NCBI GenBank assembly: GCA_963971425.1
Contig: OZ020519.1
Location: 5,162,028-5,226,027 of the forward strand
Origin: Bryoerythrophyllum caledonicum
Lineage: Eukaryota > Streptophyta > Bryopsida > Pottiales > Pottiaceae
Reading direction: 5' to 3'
DNA: 64,000 bases
Positions 9,521-19,282 of this stretch are shown piece after piece. A program made the translations under genes and the position numbers. Each line of letters opens with the position of its first letter. Position 1 is the stretch's first letter. The notes below the pieces were generated by a model, which was not told the DNA's origin, made no database searches, and saw nothing but the letters and a program-made list of their open reading frames with translations.

Positions 9521-9748
9521 CTATTGCATCTGTGGTAGCATAGATTGTTGCCATGCTTCTTCCACTGCTAACTCCGCGGCCATCCTCAATTGGGTGGTGT
9601 TACTCCATGCCGCCTCAATCCCAGGTCTGTATCCTTCTTCCTCTCCACCACCCGTGTTGCCTATGTAGGCATCCACCTTCTCTGAAATGTGGTCAACCAT
9701 AGAAGGATCCTCAAAACCTGCCTGAAACCATGAAGGTTTCATATTCAT
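9521..9748 (-). pseudogene. Protease-methyltransferase linker (copy A)
   Basis: A 75-codon open stretch matches the copy B segment at 739-1,044 (WFQ.G.ED.SM, GGG.., IEA.....TTQL, WQ.SML). It ends in a stop about 20 bases before the methyltransferase frame begins. No known domain is visible. Shared spacing in two copies indicates an original single polyprotein. Confidence 0.5.
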
Positions 9749-9834
9749 ACCTCCAGAGAAGGCAAATACGTCAGCTAAGTTATCAGTAAGAACTCAAACA
9801 AATCGAGCTGGCAGCTGAGCCTTCCGCCCATCTC

Positions 9835-10324
9835 CTACTTGCCATCCTGGTCTATAGCTTGTTGACTCCTCCCAGAAATCCAAGGTAAATCCCATAGGGT
9901 ATAGCACCGCCGAGCCCACTTAGACATCATACGACTTGGCCTCCGTAACGATCGCCTTCACCTTCATAGAACTGGCATCTGCCACATCACTTTGGTTGAG
10001 TTGTAACATCAACTCAGCCCTTGTGATCCCTGTCGCGTGCTCTGTGCCCCCCATAGATGTGCTAATGGTCCAGGGACACTTCTCCAAAGTATCCCCCGTT
10101 AATCCCAACCCTTCCATAGCAGACGCTCCCAGCATCAAAGGTTGAGCTCCCGAATCGAGAAGCACACGTCGAGGTACAAATATCTTCCCCTTAGGCCCAA
10201 CGAGTTGAAAAATACCCTGGGAATTATCAACCACTACCACACCAGGGGTAATAGATGATCTCTCAATCGTAGGTCTAGCGGCCATTGTCTTCACACGCAT
10301 GGCTGCTGAAAGCAGCCCCTCCAC
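9835..10324 (-). pseudogene. Retroviral-type aspartic protease (copy A)
   Basis: The frame from 10,324 carries the catalytic loop VLLDSGAQPLMLG (around 10,180-10,140), the Asp-Ser-Gly form of the retropepsin active site, followed by EGLGLTGDTLEKC and a conserved hydrophobic tail VGSAVLYPMGFTLDF after a stop near 9,918. The protein would cut the Gag-Pol polyprotein. It follows gag and precedes the linker and methyltransferase. Copy B has the same domain with a mutated active site. The catalytic residues are intact here, but the stop before the tail suggests loss of function. Confidence 0.75.
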
Positions 10325-10684
10325 GTTGTCACTCTAGCTCTCCTCTGCTTGGATTATCTCTATCTTCAACACATTAACCCTTGTGGAGTTATCCAACTCA
10401 CACATTGAGGCCACACTTTTGAAAACCTCTGCCACACTGAAGCCATCCTGTGATATCTTAGAAGAAAATAACGAGGCTTCCCATACGGAAGTAGTTGCTC
10501 CCATAAGTGCTCTAGAACCTCTTGAGAGTCCTCCAGCTCGTGATCAGGCTCCTGTGGATGTCGCCACTGGTCGTGGTGGAGGCACCATGGACGACGTGGG
10601 TACCATCTCTTCTAACGTGAAGGATTGAGGCAACCTGGTTTGTCGATTATCCTTTCCATGGTGGGGATCCAGAGTTGGACTAGC

Positions 10685-10906
10685 TCAACGTGGAACATCC
10701 TTGGAACTTGGAGTATGGCTCCGTGTGAGGGCATAGACCTCCTGTGTGCCATCCCTGATGGCAAGTGTCATACCACTCAACATAAAATCTCCAAATTCAT
10801 CATCCATAGAGCTAAAACCGCCCCCAGTATGAAAACTGGGAGTAACCTGAGGCTTGCTACCTACCACATTGGTATTGGCACTCATAGCTTCCATCTTGGC
10901 CTCCAA
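10685..10906 (-). pseudogene. Gag-protease spacer segment (copy A)
   Basis: A 73-codon stretch downstream of the zinc knuckles begins with MEAKMEAM, a short charged heptad-like run, and continues with a Phe/Asp-rich segment. No domain is recognised. From position 10,685 to 10,330 the minus strand holds only broken frames before the protease, including a G/S/T-rich stretch. It is part of the element by position alone. Confidence 0.35.
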
Positions 10907-11020
10907 CTCGGCGAATTTGGCCTTCTAGCTCTTCTTCTCCCCTCTAGTGGTCTTGGACTCCTTGTCCTTGCCTCTTTTAGCTCCCTTGCTCCCCGTGGGC
11001 TTCAACTCTTGATGGAGCTT

Positions 11021-11365
11021 TCAGCAGCTGGCCTCTGCATGCCCCTTGGCACCACAACTTGAGCAAAAACCTCTAGTCTGAGGTGTGGAAGTCTTACCTT
11101 CCTTGCAATCTTTCCTCTGATGTCCTGGCTTCCCACATTTGAAACACAAGGCACTAGACTCTGCAGTATACGAAGGAATGGCCACCTTGGCCACCTTAAC
11201 CTTCTCTGGGACCTTCTCTTCACGTTTGAAAAAGCCCATGGCTGCCTTCTCTTCCAGTAAGTTTATCTCAATCCGCTCCGAAGTCTCAAAAACAAACCGT
11301 AGTGTCGTGGGTACTCCCAATCGTAACGCCTCATTGCGAACCAAGGTCTTCAACTCCTTGTCCAT
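11021..11365 (-). pseudogene. Gag nucleocapsid part with two CCHC zinc knuckles (copy A)
   Basis: Two zinc knuckles of the CX2CX4HX4C type are visible: CFKCGKPGHQRKDC (near 11,150-11,105) and CSSCGAKGHAEASC (near 11,065-11,021). A basic Lys/Val-rich segment precedes them. In retroelements these bind genomic RNA and assist packaging. Stops just upstream (near 11,393 and 11,375) separate this part from the capsid-like region, so the gag frame is broken. Two knuckles rather than one is common but not universal in plant gypsy elements. Confidence 0.8.
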
Positions 11366-11392
11366 GATACTATATCAATGTTGGACTGCCTG

Positions 11393-12106
11393 TTATTCTG
11401 TAACTCCGTGAGTGGCTGAGATTCGTCTCCTTAATCTCGCATGAGCCTCTCTTAGAGACTTGTCACCTCCACGTGTGAAAGAACAAAGGGCCTTCATCTT
11501 ATCCGCCCTCTGTCCTTGGTAATCTCTATGGAGTTGTACGAAAAATCCCATTGTAGGATTGAATGGAGGTGGATGATTTACCAGTACCTCTGGCTGCTCC
11601 ACATCCTCCGTTGAGCTCGTGCCTTCTTCCATCTTCCCCTTGGATAAGAGTGGAGGTATCACCCTAGGTGCTCCACCGAATACGTCCACGTAGTTCGGTG
11701 CATAGAAGTCTCTCCAGGCCAAGATTTCGGTGAAATGAGCCGCCTCGAACTCTCCGTAGTCCGCCAGTGGCACTCCCTCCAGACACTCAAACAAGGCTCT
11801 CCATACCATATACGGATTGAAGTTGGGGTTATGTGACTTCTGGAGTTCACACCACATGGTGAACTCCCTCTTGAAGTCATCGACTTCGATGGTGCCCGTG
11901 GCACCTGAAAATTTTCGTACCCCTCTTTCTCCACCTCTATATGGTGAAGTCATTTCCTCCCAATCAAAATATGATTGATGAGGCTTTATGGGTAAGACTG
12001 GAACCTGAACACTCACCTGTGCGCTTTCAAGAAATTCCCTCTCTTCTACCAGTGGCAAAACACTCTCCTCTGCCTCTTCTGGTTGACCACGATTTTCTGT
12101 CAGCAC
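11393..12106 (-). pseudogene. Gag capsid-like region (copy A)
   Basis: A 237-codon open frame contains retrotransposon-gag text: VRKFSGATGTIEVDDFKREF, then MVWRALFECLEGVPLADY, and a C-terminal FTRGGDKSLREAHARLRRRI segment with the usual sequence 'short, basic, Arg-rich' before the zinc knuckles. The family forms the virus-like particle in which reverse transcription occurs. It is the longest uninterrupted gag part. The first Met is arbitrary: the upstream frame continues with stops to 12,335, so the true start was probably further upstream. Confidence 0.7.
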
Positions 12107-12334
12107 TCTCTCACTAGCATCTACTGAGAAGGGGGTGTTTCTGCGTGTAAACCCGGGACCCTTCCAGTTCTCCAGATTGCTAATTGGGTGCTCCTACTCG
12201 AACAATCGCCAGGCCTCATGGGTTCCTCTCATCTCTGGGGCATAGATCGTAGATGTCACTTCCCAATCCAATAACTCTAAGGTAAGAATATCCCACACAC
12301 TCGAGGCACGCTCCTGCCACGTGTTAACCTCCCA

Positions 12335-12856
12335 CTACCAGGTAGTGTGGAATAAAAATCCTTCGCTCTCGAACTCGGTGAAAATGAGGGAGAAAGTGGA
12401 TAACTGGATGCCTGAAGAGAAGTCCTCAACCTCTAAACCATATCTGGATCCAGAATTTCGAAGAACCACGGCCTTACCTCCAGTTACCAAGTCTTCGACC
12501 CCCACTTGCCCACGAGCACGGCACAGCGGTGCTGGAATTCCCTCCTTTGTCCGAAGTGAACGAATCTTCTGGACCCCACCTAGTGAAGTCCAATACTTCA
12601 CTAATTCCGCACTCAACACCTTCGTGCCTGGTTTGTGCAAACTCTGAGGCCCCGTGCGAGATTTGGCTATGGGTGAAAGCTCAAAGTCCCCGTGGCTACC
12701 ACTTACTATGGCTGGGGAACCTTTCACTCGTAGGCTCTGCAAACAATCGATCAAGGTGTCCAACACCTCACCATCAATTTCCACCTTCAGCCCACTAGTC
12801 CTCTCGGGTTTCTTAGACTTACCTCTTCCGTCCATGGTCCATAACTTGAGTGCCAA
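12335..12856 (-). pseudogene. Upstream ORF / gag N-terminus (copy A)
   Basis: A 173-codon open frame starts MALKLWTMDGRGKSKK and lies between the repeat-rich leader and gag. It has no recognised domain. Its position suggests the original gag N-terminus or a separate small leader ORF; the 230 bp between it and the capsid region is broken by several stops. A GTAAGT word close to its start could act as a splice donor, which cannot be tested here. Confidence 0.4.
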
Positions 12857-13069
12857 CTAACCTTGAAACCCTCAAACCATGGTAATAGTGTTCATGCAAG
12901 CTTCCACGAATCCATTTTTCCCTCCACCAGGTGCTATGAGTATAAAATCATCTTTCAACCTCCTGGTAGTCAATGTTGGTACTCGGGTAATCTCATACGC
13001 AAACCCTACCTAAACCTCATATGGGTATGGCAACCGCTAATATGGTCCCCGTCTCGATTACCAACCCCC

Positions 13070-13812
13070 ACAGTCGGTCATCAACCCGACTGCTGGTTAT
13101 CAACACGACTGCAGGTCATCAACCCCACAACCGGTCAATTACCAAGGGGCCGGGTTTAAACCAAGCACCGGATATCAGTCGCATATACGAGTGTCACTAA
13201 TCCAGGTGGGTATCATCACAACACCGGGTTTCTACACCAGTATCAGGGTATCAAGTGTAAATGCGGATAAGGGTATCAATCACAACCGAGTATTAGCTCA
13301 AATCGGATATCGTACCACACCCGGGTATCAGCTCTTCCTTCCGGGTATCGCTCACTTGTCCGGGTATAAACCCACAGACCCGGGTATAAACACTGCCCCG
13401 GGTATAAACACCTGCCCGGTTATCGAACCCCAACACCGGATATCACTATAACCAACCGGATACCAGTAGCACAAACCGGGTATCGATTGGATCGGGTATT
13501 AGGCGGACAGGGTATTCCGACAAATGTTGGATATCAGACCCTCGCCCGGATATCAATCACACTGCAGGGCATCAACTCGAACCCGATTATCAGTCCAAAA
13601 CTAGGGTATCAATTGAACGGGCGGGTGTCAATCAGTAGGAGGGTACCAATAAGAAAGCGGGTATAAGTCGGAGCAACCGGGTATAAATAACATTTCAGGG
13701 TATCATGGACCAGCGGATATCAAAGACCAGGCGGATATCAACTACTACGAGGGTATCAGTCCAGGCGGGTGTACTGAAGCAGCCGAGTATACACTAGTAG
13801 TCCGGGTCCGAG
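13070..13812 (-). repeat. Degenerate ~19 bp tandem array, core CCGGGTATCA
   Basis: About 40 variants of the plus-strand core C(C/G)GG(G/A)TATCA recur every 17-21 bp over 740 bp, for example at 13,169, 13,206, 13,321, 13,341, 13,477, 13,546, 13,697, 13,731 and 13,750, with unrelated filler between cores. Adjacent units differ strongly, so this is an old or functionally constrained array rather than a fresh satellite. It lies directly 5' of the first ORF of element A, i.e. in its leader or promoter side. Neither strand has a frame keeping a repeated peptide. No equivalent is seen elsewhere in the window. Confidence 0.8.
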
Positions 13813-14829
13813 TACTGCGCAGACTGTGTCTGCGCCGTGTCTGTGGACGCCGAAGTGGCCCTGTCTACATGTCTGTACCCACACATCACTCGGTCCTCAC
13901 GTCGCTCACGTCCCGTGTGCATACTCTCGAGTCTCCATCCAAACCCCCTCCCGAACAGGCACCAAGCCCCCCCCGCATTATAACTAGCCCTCTCCTAATC
14001 TACACTCTCCATCCCGAAAACCAGCCAACTCACTCCAACATTAACCACCCCACGCTTCACGTATGCTACGCGAAGCCCGTGTCTACCAACGTACGACAGT
14101 TAGTGCGTCCTTACACCCTCACATTCAAGTATTGCTCACAAACACGGCTACTGTGAATGAGAAGACTTGGCACTATCCATGAGTGAAGCTGCTGCCAGTG
14201 CAATGCTCTCCCGGACTTCACACCCCGAGTTACTCCAAAGCCGTTCAAAACCTGTACAAACAATACAGCGCCCCAGCCCGGCGTAACCCCAAAAGCGTTC
14301 CGTCCATCGCGTAGGCGACCCACCTTCACAGTGCTCCGCCTTCACACTGTGGTCCATGATCAGATCCGACCCACCGCCCGGGCCCCAGTCCAATGCGCGC
14401 TCCGTGCACCAGCAGTACTAATGCGGAGTCTCGCCCTTCCACGCGAACACCACCACTGTAGTAGCAACGACTCGTTCGTGGAGTCTTCGGTACAAGCCGA
14501 GATTTACGATCACTACTCCCGCTCTCGACCTTGCGCGTTCGCGCTTCCTAGTCCACGTCCAGAGCCCCAATCGCAGTGAAGCGCACACCTGCGCTCCTGC
14601 TTGTACCAACTGTTGAATCCCGCCTCAAACCACCGCCAAGCTCATGTCGCAAACTCCCAGCATGCACAGCCGCCGCGGCTCCCAACGTCGAACCATGCAG
14701 GCCTCCTACGAAAGTGGATCTACTCTTTCATCCTCGGATGAGAGGTCAAGTCAACGGATCTTCATCCGTGGTGTAGTCGAAAGTCACTCTCCACCACCCC
14801 TCCTCTAACCTTATCTACAACATTCATCC
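13813..14829. other. GC-rich stretch with no supported gene
   Basis: This kilobase is richer in G+C than its surroundings and pyrimidine-rich on the plus strand. Short open frames on both strands have no recognisable domain and no splice-like structure. By position it may contain the 5' end (promoter or LTR) of element A, but no TG...CA boundary or primer-binding site was found. Otherwise I see nothing in it. Confidence 0.4.
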
Positions 14830-15351
14830 CTCCTCTTCTAAGTATGCTTGAGGGTTTTGCAACAAAAATTTCAGCACTAAAACCTTGCTCAAAAACACCC
14901 TAAACACAACATTTTGAGGGTTTTAAGTGTCACTAAATCACTAGGAATACACTCATATCTTAGTGATGATCTTTCTCAAGTAATAAACAAGTAGAAAATA
15001 CTCATAAACTACACATAGTCAAGCCAATGCCATTCTTAAAGAATGGTTGCATAATAACAATGAAGTTCAAGAAGTGCACGCACGTACGCACTCTCTCACT
15101 CCATCACGTGGGAGACTCAACTTGAGAAAGATGAGTCTCCCCACACTACACGTGGAGGTCATTTGGACTCCAAGTCCCAAATGAGGTGTCAAAAGACACC
15201 ACCAAGGCCCTAAAAGTCAAATAACACTAATACTAACTCTAATTAACAACTAAAGCTAGCATCTAGGGTTTCCTTGGGCCATTTAACCTCCTAGTTGGTT
15301 TACAACGCATAAACCAACCTCCACAAACCCTCCAACGCGTCGAACCTGACA
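14830..15351. repeat. LTR-like segment related to 48,393-48,983
   Basis: The right half (15,109-15,210) matches 48,741-48,840: a stem-loop ggagactcaa/tgagtctcc, then cgtggaggtcattt, then caaatgaggtgtcaaaagac. The right end ends CCTGACA at 15,351, as at 48,983. The left half is less clearly related. Repeated self-complementary words are consistent with an LTR transcript region, and the TGTC/GACA termini of the relative at 48,393 fit an LTR. Orientation is uncertain. Confidence 0.45.
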
Positions 15352-15362
15352 CCTTTCTAATT

Positions 15363-16380
15363 GTGTTGGCAGTGCGTAAAAATGACACCGGTGAAACTAC
15401 TATGGCCACAACAGATGAAGATGGCGGTGACAAATTTAGGAGCACCAAAGACATTTGTGAAGACTTCAACGTGATGCATTTTTTGAAGAATGGAGAAGTG
15501 ATGTCTATGCGGTCCGCTAAGGACAGAGATCGAGTCTCACAACGAGCAAAACGATTTGTGTCGGAGAGAACTCACCTTTTGAGAGTGTGGCCCTATGTAC
15601 CCGGAAGGTTGTGCCGCCTCCAATAGAGAGAGTTAAGCTTATTAAGGACACGTATGAAGACCTTGGGCACTTTGAGGTGCGGAGAACTTACAACTTGCTC
15701 TAACTTCACTATTGGTGGCGAGGAATGTAGCCACAAGTTCAAGCTTTGGTGGCCTGGTGCATGGTGTGTGATCGTGTGGGAGCATCTTTTAACTCTCCAA
15801 TGCCACAATTGCAACCATTACGAATTATGGGCTTAAGATACATGTGGAGCTTGGACTTTGCGAGTCCACTGCCAGTGACACTTTGACACAACAAGTATGT
15901 GTTAATGATGATTGAAGATTTTTCAAAGTAGATTGAGCTGGTAATCTTGCCTGAAAAGTTGAGTGATGTCGTCGCTTACTCTTTCCTTCATCGTATTCTA
16001 AGTCGTTTTGGAGCTTTAGAAAAAGTTCTCACAGACTAAGGACGTGAGTTCTTGGGTGAATTTCAAATATTGTGTGAGCAAGCAATGATAGAACACATCA
16101 CTATTTTGAGGGATCATTCCAAAGCGGATGAATAGGCGGAGTGCATGGTGCGAATTGTCAAGAAAAGGCTTTGGAAGTATAGTTTGAAGAAGGGACATCA
16201 CGAGGATTGGAACTTGCAACTACCATGAATAGCCATAGGCTACCGGTTTAATAAGCAAGCATCTTTGGCGTCCTTTTCTCCTTACGCCTTGTTGTTTGGA
16301 AGGCATCTGGTGTTACGAAATGCCATTCAGACATATGCTGACACCGTGTTGGCTAACATGGACAATCTAGACACATGGTT
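15363..16380 (+). pseudogene. Integrase fragment of the same Ty3/gypsy family (copy D)
   Basis: From about 15,620 broken frames give the zinc-binding region (YEDLGHFEVRRTY, then MVCDRV), the core (MWSLDFASPLPV, with the first catalytic Asp), then YSFLHRILSRFGAL, a stop in LTD.GREFLGEF, and YALLFGRHLVL to 16,380. It covers exactly the part deleted in copy A. The open frame at 15,363-15,626 upstream corresponds to the RNase H-integrase spacer. Integrase inserts element cDNA. The fragment stops abruptly at 16,380, where Harbinger-derived DNA may begin, so that insertion probably cut it. Confidence 0.75.
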
Positions 16381-16549
16381 TAGTATCCTTGTGTCCCTAA
16401 CACATATATGTGCCGTGTTTGTTCTTTACCACCAATTTTGAGCATATTGGCTCATTTTTTTGATGTTTTGGTTGTAGGAATTGACACATGGGTGAGACTC
16501 TATGCTAGGATGGTTGTAATGCTACCAAAATTCAACAAAATGGCCACGG

Positions 16550-16938
16550 CATGACGCAAGAGATTCACTTTATTTTGTTCGTCCTACAGAAAAGACAAAA
16601 TGGTGAATGGTATTTCCGGCATCAATCAACGAGAGAGTACATATTACGATGCCATGGACCAATGATACCATCAAGTTGGTCAAGTATTCAAGCATGTTTC
16701 TGCTACAACTACAGACAATTCATAATTTTTTACGATTTCTACTTCGGAAGTGGATAGTGTACGGTCATCAACACCATCATCAACATTAAAGGATAAGGAA
16801 GGTTTTCAGGAAAGATCCTTTGAGATTTTTGAGAGAATTGCAAAAACTAGTATAGGTTTGATGAACTTTTGAGAGAACAAATGAGCTACTAGAGAGAGTG
16901 GATCATCAATTTGATCGTCTACTCAATAAACTTTGAAT
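16550..16938 (+). pseudogene. Possible PIF/Harbinger accessory ORF tail
   Basis: Around 16,755-16,938 a plus-strand frame with one stop gives a Ser/Thr-rich stretch followed by FEIFERIAKTSIGLMNF and ELLERVDHQFDRLLNKL. Helical, charged tails of this sort end the Myb/SANT-type ORF1 that accompanies PIF/Harbinger transposases, and the transposase remnant lies just downstream on the opposite strand. The upstream part (16,550-16,750) is too decayed to show a Myb domain. The call rests mainly on position and composition. Confidence 0.3.
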
Positions 16939-17193
16939 TTGTAGATACTTTATCTTGATTCAAAATTGTAACCACTATAGGTACATTTCTCAAATTTGCG
17001 GTTTGAATATTTCTAAAATAGATGAACCTTGTGAAAGCTCTCGGCTTATTAAATGGACACGGGTTGTGTCAGTCAACATGTTCTTCATCTCTTCTTGTCG
17101 CTCTTTCTTTGGTTCTGCATGTCCACCATTAACTTCATGCAATTCTTCTTCTTCCAATTCTATGAAAGGTGTTTCTTCAGCTTTAGAATTCTC

Positions 17194-18284
17194 TTATTGC
17201 AATTTTCTCATTTCTCTAAGAAAAGAATCAAGGGCCTTGAACATGTCCACTTCCCGCATATTACCTAGAGATCTATTGGCTTCTTCTTGCAATTCTATTT
17301 GTGCATCCTTGGCCCAATCCATGCTAAATTCATTGTTTTCCATAATGCATAGATTGTAGAGACATAATGCTTTAGTAAGTATGTCCGGTATGTTTTGAAG
17401 TGGCATGTCAATTCTATTCAATAATATGCGACATTCTCCTTTCAGAATGTCAAATGCCCTTTCAACCGCCATACGAGTGATTAATTGAATGAAGTTCCAA
17501 TGCACTTTTCTTCTAGGCAAACCATGTTTCCGTCATTTGAATGGTGAATAAAACCACGGCCACATAGGATATGCAACATTACCAATAAATCTAAAGGATG
17601 AAAATGAACCTTTCATAGTCTTTGTTCTAATTTCTGAATATTGAAATAAAGCCCAGTCATGAATTTGTCCAGCCCATCCAAAGTCAAAGTCCCAAAATTT
17701 GCAATGTGCATCTACAATCCCATGAAGTAAACATGAATAAAAGCCTTTTCTACAATAGTATGCGATAGGATCATGAGATGGTGCTAGGATAGGAATATGG
17801 TTGACATCTATTGCTCCCAATATGAGTGGATTTTGGGACTTTGACTTTGAATGGGCTAAAATTATTTGGGTGAAATTATTTGGTCATGTCTCAAATCCAA
17901 AAGCAATTTCCTTCTTCTTTGTAAGTATTGATTTAAAAAAAACCACTGGTCATAAATGAATCCTAATTGCTTCACAACATTCTCTCTCAATCACTAAAGT
18001 TGTACTCAATTCTATCCCAAATAAATCACCAATCATGACTAATGAAATACCTTTTGCTAATCGAGAAAGTGTTACTGCAAGCCTACATTCAACAAAATGC
18101 TTTTTCTATCATTTGTATTTTTTCCCTTCAAAACAAGCCCCAAAAGATTACATAAATACTTAAATGTAGATGAACTCACCCTCGTTCGCTTTTGAAATTT
18201 GCTCTCCGAATAAGACTCCATAGAACTATACTCCAAAAACTCTCCACACCTTTGAAATTGCCAACAAGACCTTCTAATATCCAC
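17194..18284 (-). pseudogene. PIF/Harbinger transposase (DDE_Tnp_4) remnant
   Basis: Minus-strand frames give, in order, an N-terminal helical segment (18,284-18,072), GAIDVNHIPILAPS with the first catalytic Asp, YYCRKGFYSCLLHGIVDAH with the second Asp, DFGWAGQIHDWALF, NVAYPMWPWF (17,820-17,533) and MAVERAFDILKGECRILL with the third acidic residue (17,520-17,194). These are the hallmarks of the PIF/Harbinger DDE transposase, which cuts and pastes elements with 3 bp TWA/TAA targets. Stops and frameshifts between blocks make it inactive. It separates the retroelement cluster from the receptor-kinase gene. Confidence 0.8.
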
Positions 18285-18550
18285 CCTCTATCCTTGAGCG
18301 ATAAACACCGCCATCATCATCGTTTGGGCATTTGTTGAAATATTGCAAGTTTTTGCAATGCCAAAATGCCCACTATTGCATATTTCATTACTATGAAAAC
18401 CAAAAGTAGAACAAGGATACGTTTCCTCCCAGAATCCATAGTAAAAGAATGAGAGAGAGGAAAATTTCAAAAAATTGCTCCATTCATACAGTAAGAAATG
18501 ATTAGAATCTTTGCAAATGGTATGGGTTTGGCCTTTGGACTTGACATTTA

Positions 18551-18695
18551 GGGCTTCACACCATGACCAGCCAAAGGCTTTAATTTGTATATTTTAATAT
18601 ATTTTTTTATCCCAAAAGTTTGGCCTCTCGCCAATATTTGGGCTGAAATTTTGACGGTCGGCCTCTCGACTCGGCCCGGTGTGAACCAGCCCCAA
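18551..18695. mobile_element. Possible short TIR element or Harbinger end
   Basis: A left word GGGCTTCACACC at 18,552 and a right word GGTGTGAACCAGCCCC ending near 18,695 are near-inverted matches, enclosing about 120 bp that includes a poly-T/AT stretch and the doubled word ggcctctcg. It could be a tiny MITE or the right end of the Harbinger relic. No clear target duplication was found. A related word ttcacaccggcccct occurs at 59,256. Confidence 0.3.
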
Positions 18696-19282
18696 TGGCC
18701 TCCAAAAGTCGTCCATTTCTTTGTCTGTACGTACACAAAGTGTGTATCTTCACTTGCCTACGTGTATAGCGTGCATACCTTGACTTTTCTGCACGTGCAC
18801 GAACACAGCGTGCATCCTTTGTCTTGTTTTCTCAAGCTCTGAATACATGCACTGGTGGCCGAGGTGAATCTGCACAGGTCTGCGCTTCATGCCTTCAAAG
18901 CCATCGCTTGGTCATTTGTTTTGGCAGACTCTGTCGTATTACAGGTCAGGGTTTCTTTAGCTCTACTCGAAAGGGGTTTAGTTTCGACGTGAAGGGATGC
19001 ACTGTGCACGACGTTGAAGTCGTTGGAGAGTGTAGTGAGGTGGACTTGGCATGCATCTTGTAAACCTCTCAAGGGATAGGGAGTGTTCGGAATGTGTTCT
19101 AACCTTGCACGGATGAAATTTTTCCGTTGCAGCTTTCACAATTCCTTGAAGTATATCAATTTGTGGTCGATCGGAGCCTTGCGCCGCACGAGCTATGACC
19201 GAACCTTGCACGTCAAGAGGTTTTCGAAACATCAGGTGGTGAGCAACCAGCGAGCCGCACGAGCTGCTGGTTGGAAGGTCAC

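Larger units (their letters stand above)
5860..13830 (-). mobile_element. Ty3/gypsy retroelement copy A with DNMT and PHD finger
   Basis: Read on the minus strand, the order is: repeat-rich leader (13,812-13,070), upstream ORF (12,856), gag with two CCHC knuckles (12,106-11,021), protease (10,324), linker (9,748), DNMT3-like methyltransferase (9,499-8,421), pre-RT linker (8,390), RT (8,078-6,936), fused remnant of integrase (6,933-6,226), and PHD finger (6,100-5,955). RT before integrase defines Ty3/gypsy order. A GGTAGGCCGGGTGCAA word near 5,870 also occurs near 60,905 in copy C, marking a shared 3' end of the coding region. In-frame stops, frameshifts and a deletion of most of RNase H and the N-terminal integrase make it inactive. 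LTR boundaries and primer-binding site could not be fixed. Confidence 0.85.

Noticed and set aside
13191-13451. Plus-strand frame reading Gly-Tyr/Gly-Ile repeats over the GGGTATCA array, possibly a repeat protein
   Set aside because: Unit spacing of 17-21 bp is not a multiple of three and no frame keeps a repeated peptide across the array.
13070-13812. CRISPR-like array
   Set aside because: Repeats are too short and degenerate, spacers are not of constant size, and the context is a eukaryotic retroelement.
17053-17359. Plus-strand ORFs of 71 and 134 codons
   Set aside because: They are antisense to the Harbinger transposase segment that carries the ERAF...LK motif.
18585-18842. Plus-strand ORF of 85 codons upstream of the receptor kinase
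   Set aside because: It crosses the TIR-like segment and a Cys/His-rich repeat of gtgcat words; no domain and no splice link to the kinase gene.
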